Shown: positions 35,482 to 44,813 of the stretch, one piece after another
Layout of the letters: each line of letters begins with the position of its first letter
Position numbering within the stretch: the stretch's first letter is position 1
Origin: Collimonas sp. OK607
Lineage (GTDB): Bacteria > Pseudomonadota > Gammaproteobacteria > Burkholderiales > Burkholderiaceae_D
Direction of reading: 5' to 3'
NCBI RefSeq assembly: GCF_900111995.1
Contig: NZ_FOKF01000028.1
Coordinates: forward strand, 1-64,000
Length of the DNA: 64,000 nt
Made by a program: the position numbers and the translations under genes
Notes under the pieces: model-generated
The model's input: only the letters and a program-made list of their open reading frames with translations
Databases searched by the model: none
Told to the model about the DNA's origin: nothing

Positions 35482-36420
35482 TTATTCTGCTCCGGCGGCG
35501 GCCGCTTTCAACAACGCATGGTCCGGTTCGAAGAAACACCAGTGCACCTGCGGCCAGCGTTCCTGGATCCCGGCCTCGATGCGGTTGATCGCATCGATCA
35601 GCGCCACATCGGAAGACTGGGGCCGCATCACGGCTTGCACCGCGATCATGACTTGCTCGCCCCATTGCATCGAAATCAGATTCCTGATGCTCGCCACATC
35701 GGCGTCGGCTTCAATATGCGCCTTGATGGCGGCATGCACTTCAGGTGCGGCGGACTCCCCGGTAACCATAGCTTTCACTTCGCGTATCACCATTACTGCG
35801 ACCACCATCAGCAACACGCCTACCGCAATCGTTCCGCAGGCATCCCACAGCGGGTTACCGGTGATCACGGTCATCAGCACCGCAACAAATGCCAACGCCA
35901 GACCCGCCAGCGCGGCGATATCCTCACCTGCCACCACCATCAGTTCGGACTGCCGGGTTTCGCGAAACCACCGCATGAATGACTTGCCCTGCGAAATCTT
36001 GCGGATTTCCACCATCGCTCCGCGCAGGGAAAATGCTTCCAGCACTACCGACACCCCTAGCACGCCCAACGCCACCCAAGGAGCGCTGATCGGCTGCGGA
36101 TGCTTGAAATGCTCAATGCCTTCCATGACCGAAAACGCGCCGCCGACAAAAAACAACAGCAGCGCCACCATCATCGCCCAGAAATAAACCACGCGCGCAT
36201 AACCCATGGGATGGGATGAGTTGGCCGGTTTCCGGGCTTCTTTCAGGCCGATCAGCAAAAATACCTGGTTGGTGCAATCGGCCAGCGAATGAATGGCTTC
36301 CGCCAGCATCGCGCCGGAACCGGTATAGATCGACGCGGCAAACTTGGCCAGCGCAATCCCGCCATTGGCGCCCAACGCATAAAATATGGCTTTGGTGGAG
36401 CCTTCCGTGGACGATGACAT
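35482..36420 (-). CDS. Cation diffusion facilitator family transporter
   Basis: A 312-residue efflux protein. Five to six transmembrane segments are followed by a C-terminal cytoplasmic domain (about 215-300). The metal-site pattern is seen as LAEAIHSLADCTNQVFL, where His and Asp of the HxxxD set bind the metal. I chose the ATG at 36420 (MSSSTEGSTKAIFYALGANG) because the 40 upstream codons are noncoding in type. CDF proteins export Zn2+, Co2+, Fe2+ or Mn2+; the metal is not clear here. It is divergent from fdxA across 307 bp. Confidence 0.87.
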   Translation of the reverse strand: MSSSTEGSTKAIFYALGANGGIALAKFAASIYTGSGAMLAEAIHSLADCTNQVFLLIGLKEARKPANSSHPMGYARVVYFWAMMVALLLFFVGGAFSVMEGIEHFKHPQPISAPWVALGVLGVSVVLEAFSLRGAMVEIRKISQGKSFMRWFRETRQSELMVVAGEDIAALAGLALAFVAVLMTVITGNPLWDACGTIAVGVLLMVVAVMVIREVKAMVTGESAAPEVHAAIKAHIEADADVASIRNLISMQWGEQVMIAVQAVMRPQSSDVALIDAINRIEAGIQERWPQVHWCFFEPDHALLKAAAAGAE

Positions 36421-36550
36421 AATTATTCCATAGCAACAAAGACGTTCACGATAGCCATTTTGCCAAGTTCGCGCAAGTAATCCAGCGGTCGCCTCAAAAA
36501 ACCTTGGACAGATATGGTAAAACTGCGGATACAACGGCATTTGCGGCTAA

Positions 36551-36563
36551 TGTGAATTTCACA
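36551..36563. promoter_or_regulatory. Palindrome upstream of fdxA
   Basis: TGTGAATTTCACA is a perfect 13 bp palindrome (TGTGAA, T, TTCACA) about 165 bp before the fdxA start and 131 bp before the CDF start. The half sites resemble CRP/FNR-type TGTGA, but the spacing differs from the CRP consensus. It is a candidate operator only. Confidence 0.4.
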
Positions 36564-36682
36564 TTTGCTTATATGGATTCTATATAACAGCTGTTTGTGG
36601 GAAACCTCGAATTACCTTAAAATACAAGGCTTTGCGACAGGGTGCGTAGAACAGCGCCGCTTGCTGGGAAACCCCTGCCGCC

Positions 36683-36706
36683 GCCTCAAGACCCGCTTCA
36701 AGACCA
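36683..36706. repeat. Tandem 12 bp duplication before fdxA
   Basis: GCCTCAAGACCC is followed directly by GCTTCAAGACCA, 10 of 12 bases identical. It lies about 20 bp before the fdxA start codon, so it is in the 5' leader. Confidence 0.75.
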
Positions 36707-36727
36707 TTTACAGATAGGACTGTTGTT

Positions 36728-37051
36728 ATGACCCACGTTGTGACCGAATCCTGCATTCGCTGCCGCTATACCGACTGCGTGGATGTATGCCCGGTTGATT
36801 GCTTCCGCCAAGGCCCGAATTTCCTGTCGATCGACCCCGACGAGTGCATCGACTGCGCAGTTTGCGTCGCCGAGTGCCCGGTGAATGCCATCTACGCAGA
36901 AGAAGATGTGCCTGCCGATCAGCTGCATTTCATCAAACTGAATGAAGACCTGTCGCGCCATTGGCCATCGATCACCAAGACCATTGCACCCCTTGGCGAA
37001 GCAGAGGAATGGAAAGATGTAAAAGAAAAGCTGGAATTTTTGCAACGCTAA
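36728..37051 (+). CDS. fdxA: 7Fe ferredoxin FdxA
   Basis: A 107-residue ferredoxin. The two cluster-binding motifs are CIRCRYTDCVDVCPVDC (C9, C12, C17, C21, C25) and CIDCAVCVAECP (C40, C43, C46, C50), the arrangement of [3Fe-4S][4Fe-4S] FdxA proteins. The C-terminal tail of about 50 residues is typical. It carries electrons at low potential in the cytoplasm. The ferredoxin reductase gene follows 221 bp later on the same strand, an obvious functional partner. No nitrogen-fixation or hydroxylase gene is next to it. Confidence 0.94.
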   Translation: MTHVVTESCIRCRYTDCVDVCPVDCFRQGPNFLSIDPDECIDCAVCVAECPVNAIYAEEDVPADQLHFIKLNEDLSRHWPSITKTIAPLGEAEEWKDVKEKLEFLQR

Positions 37052-37272
37052 GTTGCCTGTCTGCCGCCGTTTGCATGGCGGCCAAGTGCAGTGGTGGCCA
37101 CCATTCAAGCCACCAATTTAAGCCAGGCCATTGCCCCCAGCCACAGCGCAGCATTTATTCGCCGTCAGACTGAAATTCGCGAAATTTTAATCCAATCGCC
37201 GTCGCAGCCATCGTTAGCACACCGCCACGGCGTTTTGGGGGACCCAACTGAAACAGGAATCAGATCGTCGTT

Positions 37273-38361
37273 ATGGATACCAACGTCAAGCTTGCAGCAG
37301 CACTCAACTCCGCCAACAGCACACCGATCGAGACCGATGCCGTCATCGTCGGCGCCGGTCCGGTCGGCCTGTTCCAGGTCTTCGAACTCGGCCTGCTGGA
37401 AATCAAGGCTCATGTCATCGACTCCTTGCCGGTGGTCGGCGGCCAGTGCGTGGAACTGTATCCTGACAAGCCGATTTACGACATTCCGGCAGTCCCGGTC
37501 TGCACCGGCCAGGAACTGACCGATAACCTGCTCAAGCAGATCGAGCCGTTCGAACCGACCTTCCACCTGAACCAGGAAGTGACGCTGGTGGCGCGCCGCG
37601 AAGACAATCGCTTCGATCTGGAAACTTCGGCCGGCACTCGCTTCATCACCAAAACCATCTTCATCGCGGCCGGCGTCGGCTCGTTCCAGCCACGCACCAT
37701 CAAGGTCGACGGCATCGACCAGTTCGACAATACGCAACTGTTCTACCGGGTCAAGGATCCGGTCCAGTTCCACGGCAAGAACCTGGTGATCTGCGGCGGC
37801 GGCGATTCGGCGCTGGACTGGGCGCTGGATCTGGTCGGCAAGGCGGAATCGGTCGTACTGCTGCACCGTCGCGAAGAATTCCGCGCGGCGCCGGCTTCGG
37901 TCGCCAAGATGAAAGCCTTGTGCGAAGCTTACGAAATGCAATTCCTGGTTGGCCAGGTCACCGGTCACGAAGTCAAGGACGGCAAACTCAGCGAAATCAA
38001 GGTCACCGGCCCGGATGGCGTCACCCGCCGCCTGCCGCTGGATACCCTGCTGGTATTCTTCGGCCTGTCGCCAAAACTCGGCCCGATAGCTGAATGGGGC
38101 CTGGATATCGAGCGCAAGCAATTGCGCGTGGTCGATACCGAGAAATTCGAAACCAATGTGCCGGGCATTTTCGCGGTCGGCGATATCAACACCTACCCAG
38201 GCAAGAAGAAATTGATCCTGTCGGGCTTCCATGAAGCTGCGTTGGCTGCTTTCGGCGCTGCGCCGTACATCTTCCCGGACAAGAAGATCCATATGCAGTA
38301 CACCACCACATCGCCGAAGCTGCACAAGATTCTGGGTGTGGAATCGCCTGTGTTCGATTAA
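37273..38361 (+). CDS. Ferredoxin-NADP+ reductase, thioredoxin-reductase-like type
   Basis: A 362-residue flavoprotein. The FAD loop is VIVGAGPVG (about 25-33), the second nucleotide-binding loop is [13 protein letters not shown] (about 174-187), and the end motif [13 protein letters not shown] (about 298-310) closes the FAD site. There is no redox CxxC, which separates it from thioredoxin reductase and fits the type 2 ferredoxin-NADP+ reductase family. It passes electrons between NADPH and ferredoxin. fdxA is directly upstream on the same strand. An excellent terminator follows. Confidence 0.9.
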   Translation: MDTNVKLAAALNSANSTPIETDAVIVGAGPVGLFQVFELGLLEIKAHVIDSLPVVGGQCVELYPDKPIYDIPAVPVCTGQELTDNLLKQIEPFEPTFHLNQEVTLVARREDNRFDLETSAGTRFITKTIFIAAGVGSFQPRTIKVDGIDQFDNTQLFYRVKDPVQFHGKNLVICGGGDSALDWALDLVGKAESVVLLHRREEFRAAPASVAKMKALCEAYEMQFLVGQVTGHEVKDGKLSEIKVTGPDGVTRRLPLDTLLVFFGLSPKLGPIAEWGLDIERKQLRVVDTEKFETNVPGIFAVGDINTYPGKKKLILSGFHEAALAAFGAAPYIFPDKKIHMQYTTTSPKLHKILGVESPVFD

Positions 38362-38380
38362 ATCTCGCTTCAACGACAAA

Positions 38381-38417
38381 AAGCCGCCTGAGAGTTTTCT
38401 CTCCGGCGGCTTTTTTT
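38381..38417 (+). terminator. Terminator after ferredoxin reductase gene
   Basis: AAGCCGCC, then GAGAG, pairs with CTCTC and GGCGGCTT around a TTTT loop, and is followed by seven T. It starts 20 bases after the stop codon. Confidence 0.92.
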
Positions 38418-38420
38418 CGC

Positions 38421-38490
38421 GTAGCGTGGGCACCCATGCCCACGCGGACGGTTGCGCTTCAGCGTGGGCAGAACATCCTGCCCACCCTAC
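38421..38490. repeat. REP/BIME-like element E, between reductase gene and pnp
   Basis: A short, diverged copy: the left end GTAGCGTGGGCACCCATGCC and the right end GTGGGCAGAACATCCTGCCC then ACCCTAC. One base of GTAGGG is changed. The interior is only about 20 bases. It lies between two terminators. Confidence 0.8.
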
Positions 38491-38511
38491 TTCCTTTGTA
38501 TCTGTAAACGT

Positions 38512-38550
38512 AAAAATGCCCGGGATGCATCTGCATCCCGGGCATTTTTT
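38512..38550 (-). terminator. Terminator of pnp
   Basis: AAAAATGCCCGGGATGCA pairs with TGCATCCCGGGCATTTTTT around a short loop, with A and T runs on both sides. It lies 22 bases beyond the pnp stop codon and can work in both directions. Confidence 0.92.
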
Positions 38551-38571
38551 AACAGCTAAGTTACTGTGGAT

Positions 38572-40707
38572 TTACTGCGCCGCTGCCGGAGCAGCTTCGC
38601 CGCCTTCGTCAGACTGAGCTGCCTTCATCGACAGTTTCAAACGGCCGCGGTCATCGGTTTCGAGAACCTTGACGCGCACTTGCTGGCCTTCTTTCAGGTA
38701 GTCGGCAACCGCATTCACGCGCTCATTGGCGATCTGGCTGATGTGCAGCAGACCGTCTTTGCCCGGCAATACTTGCACGATTGCGCCGAAGTCCAACAGC
38801 TTCAAGACTGTACCTTCGTAGACCTTGCCGACTTCAACTGAAGCCGTCAGTTCTTCGATACGACGCTTGGCTTCCTGGCCTGCAGCAGCATCTACCGAAG
38901 CGATAGTCACGACGCCTTCGTCGCTGATATCGATCTGGGTGCCGGTTTCTTCAGTCAGCGCACGGATCACAGCGCCGCCCTTGCCGATCACGTCACGGAT
39001 TTTTTCCGGATTGATCTTGACGGTGATCAGGCGTGGTGCGAAATCGGACAGCTCGGTTTTACCGTGCGGTACCGCTTCTTGCATTTTGCCGAGGATATGG
39101 ATGCGGCCTTCTTTAGCTTGCGCCAATGCGACCTGCATGATTTCCTTGGTGATGCCCTGGATCTTGATATCCATCTGCAAAGCAGTGATACCGTTGGCAG
39201 TACCCGCTACCTTGAAGTCCATGTCGCCCAGGTGATCTTCATCGCCCAGGATGTCGGTCAGGACGGCGAACTTGCTGCCTTCCTTGATCAGGCCCATGGC
39301 GATACCGGCAACGTGTGCTTGCATCGGCACACCGGCATCCATCAATGCCAGGCAGCCGCCGCAGACCGAAGCCATCGACGACGAACCGTTGGATTCGGTG
39401 ATTTCCGAAACCAGGCGTACCGAGTAGCTGAAATCTTCCGGTGCCGGCAATGCTGCTTGCAGTGCGCGCTTAGCCAGACGGCCATGGCCGATTTCACGGC
39501 GCTTAGGCGTACCGACGCGGCCGGTTTCGCCGGTTGCGAACGGTGGCATGTTGTAATGCAGCATGAAGCGGTCCGAGTACTCGCCCATCAACGCGTCGAT
39601 CTTTTGTTCGTCGCGTGCGGTACCCAGCGTTGCGATTACCAGCGCTTGAGTTTCACCGCGGGTGAACAGTGCCGAACCGTGGGTACGCGGCAAAACGCCG
39701 GTACGGATCGTGATCGGACGCACGGTGCGGGTGTCGCGGCCGTCGATACGTGGTTCGCCTTCGAGGATCTGTGAACGGACGATCTTGGCTTCCAGATCGA
39801 ACAGGATGCCGCTGACTTCCGAAGAGTCAGGCGCAGCAGCGCTGATCGATGCAGCTTCAGCAGCCAGTGCTGTGTTGACTTCAGCGAAAGCATCTTTCAA
39901 CTTGGCAGTACGAGCTTGCTTGTCTTTGGTTTGATAGGCTTCACGCAGTTTGGCTTCGCCGAAATGTGCAACGCGAGCGATCAGTGCCTCGTTCTTTGGC
40001 GCCGGGCTCCATTCAACTTCAGGCTTGCCGCCGTCGCGTACCAGTTCGTGGATCGCGTTGATAACAGCCTTCGATTGCTCGTGGCCGAAAACAACCGCAC
40101 CCAACATGATTTCTTCCGACAATTGCTTGGCTTCGGATTCCACCATCAGCACTGCGGTTTCAGTACCGGCAACCACCAGATCCATGGCCGACTTGGCCAG
40201 TTGCGAAGTGGTCGGGTTCAAGACGTACTGGCCGTCGATATAACCAACGCGCGCAGCGCCAACCGGGCCGGCGAAAGGAATACCGGCAACCGACAATGCA
40301 GCCGAAGCGCCGATCATTGCAGCGATATCAGGATCGATTTCAGGATTGACCGACAACACGTGAATGATGACTTGCACTTCATTCAGGTAACCTTCTGGGA
40401 ACAACGGGCGGATCGGACGATCGATCAGGCGCGATGTCAGGGTTTCTTTTTCGGAAGGACGGCCTTCGCGCTTGAAGAAACCGCCTGGGATACGGCCAGC
40501 AGCGTAAGTCTTTTCAACATAATCAACGGTCAACGGGAAAAAATCCTGACCTGGCTTGGCATCTTTGCGTGCCACAACGGTAGCCAGCACAACGGTATCT
40601 TCGATCGATACCAGCACTGCGCCGGAGGCTTGGCGAGCGATCTCGCCGGTTTCCAGGGTAACCTGATGTTGACCATACTGGAATGTCTTCGTAACTTTAT
40701 TAAACAC
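38572..40707 (-). CDS. pnp: Polyribonucleotide nucleotidyltransferase
   Basis: A 711-residue exoribonuclease. The start is GTG at 40707: AAAGGA stands six bases upstream and [12 protein letters not shown] matches the family, while an ATG five codons earlier would consume the ribosome-binding site. Two RNase PH domains (about 10-220 and 300-540) are present, with [11 protein letters not shown] and RRE-type residues in the second. A KH domain (about 550-615, with [20 protein letters not shown]) and an S1 domain (about 620-690) follow. It degrades RNA 3' to 5' with phosphate and joins the degradosome. rpsO lies upstream, the classical order. Confidence 0.96.
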   Translation of the reverse strand: MFNKVTKTFQYGQHQVTLETGEIARQASGAVLVSIEDTVVLATVVARKDAKPGQDFFPLTVDYVEKTYAAGRIPGGFFKREGRPSEKETLTSRLIDRPIRPLFPEGYLNEVQVIIHVLSVNPEIDPDIAAMIGASAALSVAGIPFAGPVGAARVGYIDGQYVLNPTTSQLAKSAMDLVVAGTETAVLMVESEAKQLSEEIMLGAVVFGHEQSKAVINAIHELVRDGGKPEVEWSPAPKNEALIARVAHFGEAKLREAYQTKDKQARTAKLKDAFAEVNTALAAEAASISAAAPDSSEVSGILFDLEAKIVRSQILEGEPRIDGRDTRTVRPITIRTGVLPRTHGSALFTRGETQALVIATLGTARDEQKIDALMGEYSDRFMLHYNMPPFATGETGRVGTPKRREIGHGRLAKRALQAALPAPEDFSYSVRLVSEITESNGSSSMASVCGGCLALMDAGVPMQAHVAGIAMGLIKEGSKFAVLTDILGDEDHLGDMDFKVAGTANGITALQMDIKIQGITKEIMQVALAQAKEGRIHILGKMQEAVPHGKTELSDFAPRLITVKINPEKIRDVIGKGGAVIRALTEETGTQIDISDEGVVTIASVDAAAGQEAKRRIEELTASVEVGKVYEGTVLKLLDFGAIVQVLPGKDGLLHISQIANERVNAVADYLKEGQQVRVKVLETDDRGRLKLSMKAAQSDEGGEAAPAAAQ

Positions 40708-41011
40708 AATATATCCTTTCATTTTGCCGACAGATTTTCAGGCGCTGTCGTTCACCTCACCACAGACGATTCATCGCTGGCTGTTGCCAATGAATTGCCG
40801 TCTCCTTGCCTTTAACACTAACTTCTAAACTTCTTAACTTTTTCAAACTCGTGCAGAGATAAATCTGCCGCAAAAGCAAAAATGCCCGCATCAGAGACTG
40901 ATACAGGCATTTTTTTTCAACTTATCGACGGACCACGGACATCGTCACGAAATATCGAAACTGGATGTCGCTAAAAATATCGGAGGCCGACGACGAGTCG
41001 CGCACTGACTA
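40708..41011. other. Intergenic region between pnp and rpsO
   Basis: These 304 bases hold the rpsO terminator (separate entry) and no gene. In many bacteria the rpsO-pnp leader is cleaved by RNase III to control pnp; a long stem suited to this is not obvious outside the terminator. Confidence 0.6.
40877..40917. terminator. Hairpin terminator of rpsO
   Basis: AAAAATGCC, CGC, ATCAG pairs with CTGAT, ACA, GGCATTTTT. Runs of A and T bracket it on both strands. It lies about 95 bases after the rpsO stop codon. Confidence 0.85.
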
Positions 41012-41281
41012 TTACTTACGCAAGCCGAGTTTTTCGATCAGCGAGCGGTAACGGTTCAGGTCCTTACCTTTGAGGTAGGACAGCAGGCTTTTACGACGGT
41101 TAACCATCATGATCAGGCCGCGGCGGGAATGATGATCCTTAGCGTGGGCTTTGAAGTGACCGTTCAAGTCGTTGATACGGGCTGTCAGCAGCGCAACTTG
41201 CACTTCTGGGGAGCCGGTGTCGTTTTGACCGCGCGCATTATCAGTGATAATAGCGGCCTTGGCAGTTTTTTCGATAGTCAT
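41012..41281 (-). CDS. rpsO: 30S ribosomal protein S15
   Basis: An 89-residue protein, exactly the standard length. Conserved blocks: [17 protein letters not shown] (about 22-38), [15 protein letters not shown] (about 41-55) and [22 protein letters not shown] (67-88). It binds 16S rRNA early in small-subunit assembly. It is transcribed with pnp downstream, as in most proteobacteria; a terminator hairpin lies between them and may permit partial read-through. Confidence 0.97.
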   Translation of the reverse strand: MTIEKTAKAAIITDNARGQNDTGSPEVQVALLTARINDLNGHFKAHAKDHHSRRGLIMMVNRRKSLLSYLKGKDLNRYRSLIEKLGLRK

Positions 41282-41442
41282 GCTTTACCTTTCACAAGCG
41301 GTGTACAGAGTACGTAACCCTATGCACCGTGAACAAACAATTAAAGAATCCGGTCAAATGACCAGACGCGCAGTATATAGCAAAAATCCTGCTGATTCAA
41401 ATAGTTAGCGCACCCGACAACAATCAATATTGGAGCATTGCC

Positions 41443-41940
41443 ATGAAGCACCTTTTTCCCACCCTTTTAGCCAGTTTGCTGCTGAGCCTTGGCGGCTGCG
41501 CCTCTCTCCTGGCACCGCCCGTCAATCCCGGCGAACCTGAGGCGCAGGTGCTGGCCCGCCTGGGGAAACCGACCGGAACTTATCAAGACGGCAATGATGT
41601 ATTACTGGAGTATTCACGCGGCCCGTTTGGCCAGGCGACCTACATGGCAAAAATCGGCCCGGATCGCAAGTTGGTTTCCTATGAGCAAGTACTGACCCTG
41701 GAAAAATTCGCCACCATCAAAGTGAATCAGTTTAACGAGAACGATGTCTTGCGGACCATCGGCAAGCCGATCGAAACCATCTACTACAGCCGCGTGAAAT
41801 TGAACGGCTGGAACTACGGTTACAAGGAAAGCGGCGTCTGGAATTCGATGATGACGGTTTATTTCGACGACAGCGGGATTGTGCGCAAACTCGAAAACGG
41901 CCCTGATCCACGCTACGAACACACCAGGTTCGGCATGTAA
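41443..41940 (+). CDS. Lipoprotein with BamE-like repeats
   Basis: A 165-residue lipoprotein. The signal peptide ends in the lipobox LLSLGGC, giving a lipidated Cys at about residue 19. Two BamE-like units follow: VNPGEPEAQVLARLGKPTGTY (about 26-46) and FNENDVLRTIGKPIETIYYS (about 96-115), each with the helix-then-GKP turn of SmpA/OmlA proteins. It is therefore probably an outer-membrane lipoprotein, but no barrel-assembly role is shown. TGGAG precedes the ATG. It converges with lolD and shares a hairpin with it. Confidence 0.8.
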   Translation: MKHLFPTLLASLLLSLGGCASLLAPPVNPGEPEAQVLARLGKPTGTYQDGNDVLLEYSRGPFGQATYMAKIGPDRKLVSYEQVLTLEKFATIKVNQFNENDVLRTIGKPIETIYYSRVKLNGWNYGYKESGVWNSMMTVYFDDSGIVRKLENGPDPRYEHTRFGM

Positions 41941-41956
41941 CGGCCTTCCTTGACGG

Positions 41957-41987
41957 CGATGCCGGCAGTCGTGCGACGCCGGCATCG
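41957..41987. terminator. Hairpin between lipoprotein gene and lolD
   Basis: CGATGCCGGC pairs perfectly with GCCGGCATCG around an 11-base loop. No T run follows on either strand. It separates two convergent genes and may stop both transcripts. Confidence 0.6.
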
Positions 41988-41997
41988 TCATCTCAAT

Positions 41998-42024
41998 CCT
42001 GCTTCAGTCCTACTTCAGTCCTGA
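41998..42024. repeat. 11 bp tandem duplication across the lolD stop codon
   Basis: CCTGCTTCAGT is followed by CCTACTTCAGT and then CCTGA. The lolD stop codon (TCA on the plus strand, 42015-42017) lies inside the second unit. Each duplicated unit therefore carries a copy of TGA on the coding strand, so the gene end is preserved. Confidence 0.78.
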
Positions 42025-42737
42025 TACGGTTCCAGCCCGCGCTCTGAAAGCCGCAGGATACGGCCGCAACGGCGCGCCAGTTCGATGTCATGGGTCACGA
42101 TGACGAACGCCGTACCCAAGGTTTGCGACAATTCCAGCATCAGGTCGAAAGTCATCTGCGCAGTGGCGCGGTCCAGGTTGCCGGTTGGCTCGTCGGCCAG
42201 CACGCACGCCGGGTTGGTAACCAGCGCCCGGGCCAGCGCCACCCGCTGGCGCTCGCCGCCGGACAACTCGCCCGGCACGTGAATCACACGCTCCGCCAGG
42301 CCGACCCGCGCCAGAATGTCGCGCGCCTGCTGTTGCGCATCGCTACGCTTGAGGCGGCGAATCATCAACGGCATGGCGACATTATCCAGCGCCGAAAACT
42401 CCGGCAGCAGATGATGGAACTGATAGACGAAGCCGAGCGCGTTATTACGCAAGTCGCCACGCGTCTTTTCTCCCAGCGTCGTAAAGTCCTTGCCGAGCAG
42501 GCTGACGTTGCCGGCGGTCGGGGCATCCAGGCCGCCCAGCAAATGCAGCAGAGTCGATTTGCCCGAGCCGGAAGCACCGACAATCGCCACTTGTTCGCCC
42601 TTGGAGACATCGATATCGATGCCGTTCAACACCTTCACCGAATAACTGCCCTGGGTGAAGGTTTTCCCCAAACCACGGCAGGACAGGACGATTTGATTGC
42701 CGGTTTGATTGTTGGTCTGATTATTTGGATTACTCAT
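42015..42737 (-). CDS. lolD: Lipoprotein-releasing ABC transporter ATPase
   Basis: A 240-residue ABC ATPase. Walker A is GASGSGKST (54-62), the Q-loop and LolD phrase [20 protein letters not shown] follow, the signature is LSGGERQR and Walker B is CVLADEP. The combination with the adjacent LolC/E-like permease identifies LolD. It powers release of lipoproteins from the inner membrane to LolA. Its N-terminus is Asn/Gln-rich ([11 protein letters not shown]). The gene overlaps the permease gene by 8 bp, so both are made together. Confidence 0.94.
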   Translation of the reverse strand: MSNPNNQTNNQTGNQIVLSCRGLGKTFTQGSYSVKVLNGIDIDVSKGEQVAIVGASGSGKSTLLHLLGGLDAPTAGNVSLLGKDFTTLGEKTRGDLRNNALGFVYQFHHLLPEFSALDNVAMPLMIRRLKRSDAQQQARDILARVGLAERVIHVPGELSGGERQRVALARALVTNPACVLADEPTGNLDRATAQMTFDLMLELSQTLGTAFVIVTHDIELARRCGRILRLSERGLEPYQD

Positions 42738-43998
42738 AGCGCAATGCCTCAGCAGGTTTCACCCGGGCAGCCCACCAGCTCGGATACAAAGTCGCCAGGA
42801 AGGCCAGCACCACGGCGACACCGCCGATAGTCCAGACATCCGGCCAGCGCAAGTCCGACGGCAATTCGGTAATCACATACACGCTCTTCGGCAGGAACTG
42901 CACGTGCAGCAGGTTTTCGATAAATGGCACGATGACATCGATGTTCAGGGCCACCAGCACGCCGGCCCCGACCCCGATGGCAGTGCCGATCAAGCCTACC
43001 AGCGCGCCCTGGATCATGAAAATCTTCATGATTGAACCTGGCGATGCGCCCAGCGTACGCAGGATTGCAATATCGGCCTGCTTGTCGGTCACCGTCATTA
43101 CCAGCGTCGACACCAGATTGAAGGCCGCCACCGCGATGATCAGGGTGAGGATGATGAACATCATGCGTTTCTCAGTCTTGACTGCCGCGAACCAGTTGCT
43201 GTTCTGCTGGGTCCAGTCACGCAGATACAAATTGGGCGGCAGCGTGGTCGCCAGCTGCTGCACGATCTGCGGCGCCTGCAGCATGTCGGTAACCTTCAGG
43301 CGTACGCCGGACGGCGAATCCTGACGGAACATCTTTTCCGCATCCTCGAGATGGATGAAAGCCAGGGTCGAATCGTATTCAAAATGACCGGCCTCGAAAA
43401 TCCCGGCCACGGTGAATTGCCGCAGGCGAGGAATCACGCCTGCCGGTGTCACCTGCCCCTGCGCCGCCATCAACGTCACCTTGTCGCCGATGCCGACGCT
43501 CAAAGCGTGTGCCAACTCAATCCCAAGCACAATATTGAACTCGCCCGGCTTCAGGTCATTGAAGCTGCCTTGCTTGACCTTGCTGGCCACATCCGACACC
43601 TTCGGTTCCTCAGACGGCAGGACGCCGCGTACCGCGACGCCGCGCAGCACGCCCTCGCGTACCAGCATGGCCTGTGCATCGACATAGGGCGCGGCGCCGA
43701 TCACTTCCTTGTTCTTGAACGCTTGTTTGGCGACTTCTTCCCAGTTCGGCATGGAGCCGGACGCATCGAACACTTCGATGTGCGCCAGCACCGACAACAT
43801 GCGGTCGCGCACGTCTTTCTGGAAGCCGTTCATCACGGACAGCACCACGATCAGCGCAGCCACGCCCAGAGCAATACCGGCCATCGATATCAGCGAGATG
43901 AAGGAAATAAAGCTGTTACGGCCACTGCGCTTACCCGCACGGGTATAGCGAATGCCGACTAGCCACTCGAACGGTAAATTTTTTAAGATGCTCAACAC
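42730..43998 (-). CDS. lolC: Lipoprotein-releasing ABC transporter permease (LolC/LolE family)
   Basis: A 422-residue membrane protein. One transmembrane helix is near the N-terminus (IGIRYTRAG then [30 protein letters not shown] split by loops), three more near the C-terminus (about 285-410), and a large periplasmic domain lies between, the LolC/E architecture. I chose the GTG at 43998 because GGAG lies four bases upstream; a TTG at 43995 is also possible. Only one permease gene is present here, so it may act as a homodimer (LolF-type) or its partner lies elsewhere. It overlaps lolD by 8 bp. Confidence 0.9.
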   Translation of the reverse strand: MLSILKNLPFEWLVGIRYTRAGKRSGRNSFISFISLISMAGIALGVAALIVVLSVMNGFQKDVRDRMLSVLAHIEVFDASGSMPNWEEVAKQAFKNKEVIGAAPYVDAQAMLVREGVLRGVAVRGVLPSEEPKVSDVASKVKQGSFNDLKPGEFNIVLGIELAHALSVGIGDKVTLMAAQGQVTPAGVIPRLRQFTVAGIFEAGHFEYDSTLAFIHLEDAEKMFRQDSPSGVRLKVTDMLQAPQIVQQLATTLPPNLYLRDWTQQNSNWFAAVKTEKRMMFIILTLIIAVAAFNLVSTLVMTVTDKQADIAILRTLGASPGSIMKIFMIQGALVGLIGTAIGVGAGVLVALNIDVIVPFIENLLHVQFLPKSVYVITELPSDLRWPDVWTIGGVAVVLAFLATLYPSWWAARVKPAEALRYE

Positions 43999-44263
43999 GG
44001 GGCTCCCGAAATCAGCCCGCAGTTTGCCATAATTTGGCAAAACTTACGGGGCTTTACAACTTATTGCGCCTACTCTGATCGAAAGCGGGCACTATCGTTC
44101 AATATCAAAACAACCCGAAACTGCGTAATCACGCTGTCAGCCAGGGTGGCCCACCGATTGCCAAAACGAAATATACTATTCGGTACACGCCCGGATTCGT
44201 AAAATATCCGGCAGCTGGCTTCGGCAAATTCCGGATAAAGACCCAACCTGAACAGGATTGCAG

Positions 44264-44725
44264 ATGAAAAAATTCTTCGCCCTATGCCTGGGGCTGTTAT
44301 TGGCGCAAGCGGTAGCCGCTGCCCCGCTTCCCTATGACGAAAAGGCTGACGCCAAAACCGACGTGAGCCAGGCATTAAGCCAGGCCAAGAGCAGCCACAA
44401 GAAGGTGATATTGGTATTTGGCGCCAACTGGTGCACCGATTGCCGCGAGCTGGACAAAGCGATACACGGCAAAAGCGCGGCGCTGATCGACGGCAAGTTC
44501 ATCCTGGTGAAAGTCGACGTCGGCAATTTCGACAAAAATCTCGACGTCGCCCAGTCTTACGGCAACCCGATCAAAAAGGGTATTCCTGCCGCCGTACTGC
44601 TCAACCCGGACAACCAGATACTGTACTCGACCAAGGCCGGCGAGCTGGCGGACGCCCGTCGCATGGGCGAGAACGGCATCTACGATTTCTTCAATAAAGA
44701 GATCGTAAAACGACAAGGCGGCTAA
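44264..44725 (+). CDS. Thioredoxin-fold periplasmic protein
   Basis: A 153-residue exported protein. A signal peptide (MKKFFALCLGLLLAQAVAAA) is cut near residue 20. The thioredoxin motif is WCTDC (56-60), a Cys-x-x-Cys pair with unusual Thr-Asp between the cysteines. The cis-Pro region is KKGIPAAVLL. The ATG at 44264 was chosen since AGGATT lies upstream and two earlier codons do not change the signal peptide much. It is probably a disulfide reductase or oxidase in the periplasm; the partner is unknown. It stands alone, divergent from lolC/E. Confidence 0.86.
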   Translation: MKKFFALCLGLLLAQAVAAAPLPYDEKADAKTDVSQALSQAKSSHKKVILVFGANWCTDCRELDKAIHGKSAALIDGKFILVKVDVGNFDKNLDVAQSYGNPIKKGIPAAVLLNPDNQILYSTKAGELADARRMGENGIYDFFNKEIVKRQGG

Positions 44726-44752
44726 ACCTGCGTTCAGCCGCCCTGTATTTCC
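44717..44752 (+). terminator. Terminator of the thioredoxin-like gene
   Basis: GGCGGCT pairs with AGCCGCC around a 12-base loop and is followed by CTGTATTT. The stem begins over the last codons, so the stop codon is within it. Confidence 0.7.
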
Positions 44753-44783
44753 GCTCTGTATTTCAATAATTGCTCAATTACTG
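44743..44783. repeat. Two short tandem duplications after the thioredoxin-like gene
   Basis: CTGTATTTC occurs at 44743 and 44756 (period 13). Close by, TTGCTCAATTA and CTGCTCAAGC repeat with period 11. They lie between the thioredoxin-like and SDR genes, which are convergent. Confidence 0.65.
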
Positions 44784-44813
44784 CTCAAGCACTACGGCGC
44801 CATTCGCCGTTAA

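Larger units (their letters stand above)
36421..36727. other. Intergenic region between CDF gene and fdxA
   Basis: No gene is seen. It holds a palindrome TGTGAATTTCACA (36551-36563), an imperfect palindrome near 36570-36586, and a 12 bp tandem duplication close to fdxA (separate entry). The promoters of the two divergent genes must lie here. Confidence 0.6.

Noticed and set aside
37165-38433. A 422-codon open frame on the minus strand
   Set aside because: It is opposite the ferredoxin reductase gene, which has two nucleotide-binding motifs; no domain is seen in the reverse frame.
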